Assembly: GCF_963576545.1 (NCBI RefSeq)
Contig: NW_026870464.1
Coordinates: forward strand, 1-64,000
Reading direction: 5' to 3'
Source of the DNA: Limanda limanda
Taxonomy: Eukaryota > Chordata > Actinopteri > Pleuronectiformes > Pleuronectidae
DNA length: 64,000 bases
The notes under the pieces are model-generated. The model had not been told where the DNA came from. It searched no databases and worked only from the letters and a program-made list of their open reading frames with translations. Shown here piece by piece: positions 62,223 to 64,000 of the stretch. The position numbers were made by a program, and so were the translations under genes. The number at the start of each line of letters is the position of its first letter. The stretch's first letter is position 1.

Positions 62223-63927
62223 CTAAATGGGGTAGCGCGCATCGATCGGTACCATCCTTGAGCTTCTCCGACTTTCGGAAGGGTTAGGGTTAGGGTTAGG
62301 GATGAAAGCACATAGGAGAAAGAGATATTCTTGAATAACTTTTTTTGTGAAGGTCGGAGAGACTTGCAAGTAGGCTCTACCCCCACTAAATGGGGTAGCG
62401 CACATCGATCGGTACCATCCTTGAGCTTCTCCGACTTTCGGAAGGATTAGGGTTAGGGTTAGGGATGAAAGCACATAGGAGAAAGAGATATTCTTGAATA
62501 ACTTTTTTTGTGAAGGTCGGAGAGACTTGGAAAGTGGTTGCATCTGGACTAATTTGGGTCCTGCGGATCGATTGGTACCATCCCCGAGCTTGTACGACCT
62601 TCGGAAGAGGTCGACCGACGAAATTCCCCCAAATCTGAGGAGATATTCTTGAATAACTTTTTTTGTGGAGGTCGGAGAGACTTGCAAGTAGGCTCTACCC
62701 CCACTAAATGGGGTTGCGCGCATCGATCGGTACCATCCTTGAGCTTCTCCGACTTTCGGAAGGGTTAGGGTTAGGGTTAGGGATGAAAGCACATAGGAGA
62801 AAGAGATATTCTTGAATAACTTTTTTTGTGAAGGTCGGAGAGACTTGCAAGTAGGCTCTACCCCCACTAAATGGGGTAGCGCGCATCGATTGGTACCATC
62901 CTTGAGCTTCTCCGACTTTCGGAAGGGTTAGGGTTAGGGTTAGGGATGAAAGCACATAGGAGAAAGAGATATTCTTGAATAACTTTTTTTGTGAAGGTCG
63001 GAGAGACTTGGAAAGTGGTTGCATCTGGACTAATTTGGGTCCTGCTGATCGATTGGTACCATCCCCGAGCTTGTACGACCTTCGGAAGAGGTCGACCGAC
63101 GAAATTCCCCCAAATCTGAGGAGATATTCTTGAATAACTTTTTTTGTGAAGGTCGGAGAGACTTGCAAGTAGGCTCTACCCCCACTAAATGGGGTTGCGC
63201 GCATCGATCGGTACCATCCTTGAGCTTCTCCGACTTTCGGAAGGGTTAGGGTTAGGGTTAGGGATGAAAGCACATAGGAGAAAGAGATATTCTTGAATAA
63301 CTTTTTTTGTGAAGGTCGGAGAGACTTGCAAGTAGGCTCTACCCCCACTAAATGGGGTAGCGCACATCGATCGGTACCATCCTTGAGCTTCTCCGACTTT
63401 CGGAAGGATTAGGGTTAGGGTTAGGGATGAAAGCACATAGGAGAAAGAGATATTCTTGAATAACTTTTTTTGTGAAGGTCGGAGAGACTTGGAAAGTGGT
63501 TGCATCTGGACTAATTTGGGTCCTGCGGATCGATTGGTACCATCCCCGAGCTTGTACGACCTTCGGAAGAGGTCGACCGACGAAATTCCCCCAAATCTGA
63601 GGAGATATTCTTGAATAACTTTTTTTGTGAAGGTCGGAGAGACTTGCAAGTAGGCTCTACCCCCACTAAATGGGGTAGCGCGCATCGATCGGTACCATCC
63701 TTGAGCTTCTCCGACTTTCGGAAGGGTTAGGGTTAGGGTTAGGGATGAAAGCACATAGGAGAAAGAGATATTCTTGAATAACTTTTTTTGTGAAGGTCGG
63801 AGAGACTTGCAAGTAGGCTCTACCCCCACTAAATGGGGTAGCGCACATCGATCGGTACCATCCTTGAGCTTCTCCGACTTTCGGAAGGGTTAGGGTTAGG
63901 GTTAGGGATGAAAGCACATAGGAGAAA
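62223..63927 (+). repeat. Copy of the 56.6-58.3 kb segment at the right end
   Basis: Markers match at the 5625-bp offset as far as about 63.5 kb: GGATTAGGG, TGTGGAGG, CTGCTG B, GGATTAGGG. The array is as regular here as in the middle of the window, with no sign of degeneration, so the satellite clearly continues beyond the window. Confidence 0.8.
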
Positions 63928-64000
63928 GAGATATTCTTGAATAACTTTTTTTGTGAAGGTCGGAGAGACTTGGAAAGTGGTTGCATCTGGACTAATTTGG
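63928..64000 (+). repeat. Partial B monomer cut by the window end
   Basis: It begins with the shared GAGATATTC block and shows the B-specific GGAAAGTGGTTGCATCTGG before the window stops. About 82 bp of the monomer lie outside. Confidence 0.93.

Larger units (their letters stand above)
1..64000 (+). repeat. Tandem satellite array of A (163 bp) and B (155 bp) monomers with embedded TTAGGG blocks
   Basis: The whole window is head-to-tail copies of two related monomers in one orientation, with no unique DNA between them. Both start with the same ~44-bp block (GAGATATTCTTGAATAAC, a T7 tract, then GTGAAGGTCGGAGAGACTT). A continues through CTACCCC/GGGGTAG and ATCGATCGGTACC to a telomere-like block. 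B continues through a diverged middle and the same ATCGAT-GGTACC core to a tail containing GTCGAC. The usual order is A-A-B (481 bp), with local runs of extra A or alternating A-B. Hand-counted GC is about 47% for A and 48% for B. A long eukaryotic array carrying TTAGGG suggests a subtelomeric satellite, but neither end is in the window, so chromosomal position is inference. No gene, RNA gene or mobile-element end was seen. Confidence 0.98.

Noticed and set aside
1..64000. CRISPR array
   Set aside because: There are no short direct repeats separated by unique spacers; both repeat and intervening sequence are copies of the same monomers, and unit size is 155-163 bp.
1..64000. True terminal telomere tract
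   Set aside because: TTAGGG runs are limited to about three units each and always flanked by satellite; no long uninterrupted tract is present.
1..64000. Transposon or retroelement derivation (terminal repeats, target-site duplications)
   Set aside because: No terminal inverted repeats, LTR-like ends, A-tails or insertion junctions interrupt the array; all joints are monomer-to-monomer.

Overview
This window contains no recognisable gene. All 64 kb are one uninterrupted satellite array, in a single orientation, built from two related monomers. Monomer A is 163 bp and ends in a telomere-type G-rich block, four GGG tracts separated by TTA, followed by a 21-bp linker. Monomer B is 155 bp. It shares the first ~44 bp and the KpnI-site core with A but carries a different, non-telomeric tail. 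The dominant arrangement is a 481-bp higher-order repeat (HOR) in the order A-A-B. I located about 117 B monomers plus two A/B chimeras by eye; the remaining length corresponds to roughly 280 A monomers (hand estimate).

Organism: a eukaryote with TTAGGG-type telomeres is the best inference. That repeat is used by animals, many fungi and several protist and algal groups, and nothing here separates them. The array is probably subtelomeric or a large interstitial telomere-like satellite. TTAGGG reads 5'->3' on the + strand throughout. If the array has the same polarity as its chromosome end, the right side of the window faces the telomere.

Layout: 1-~1.7 kb is the most irregular part, with single-base indels and one chimeric monomer. 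From ~1.7 to 9.3 kb B monomers are sparse, with runs of up to seven A per B and stacked 807- and 1777-bp duplications. From ~9.3 kb onward A-A-B dominates and the array is a mosaic of nested segmental duplications: period 3212 at 9.3-15.9 kb; a 5.3-kb block of 12.2-17.5 kb repeated at 19.6-24.9 kb; period 3212 again at 30.0-36.6 kb; period 4323/3842 at 37.8-46.0 kb; period 2405 at 47.5-52.4 kb; period 644 at 55.3-56.6 kb; and an offset-5625 copy near the right end. The offsets checked are sums of the 163- and 155-bp units, as expected for in-register unequal exchange. One duplication junction, at 19,590-19,595, can be read almost to the base because it fused an A to a B monomer.

Each monomer also has structural potential. 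Most A units have exactly the four G-tracts needed for one intramolecular G-quadruplex. A 12-bp imperfect inverted repeat encloses a 7-bp hairpin in A, and B keeps an 8-bp version of the outer pairing with different bases. The many long minus-strand open frames come from the repeat: A shifts frame by +1, B by +2, and the same peptide text recurs in every frame. I do not annotate them as genes.
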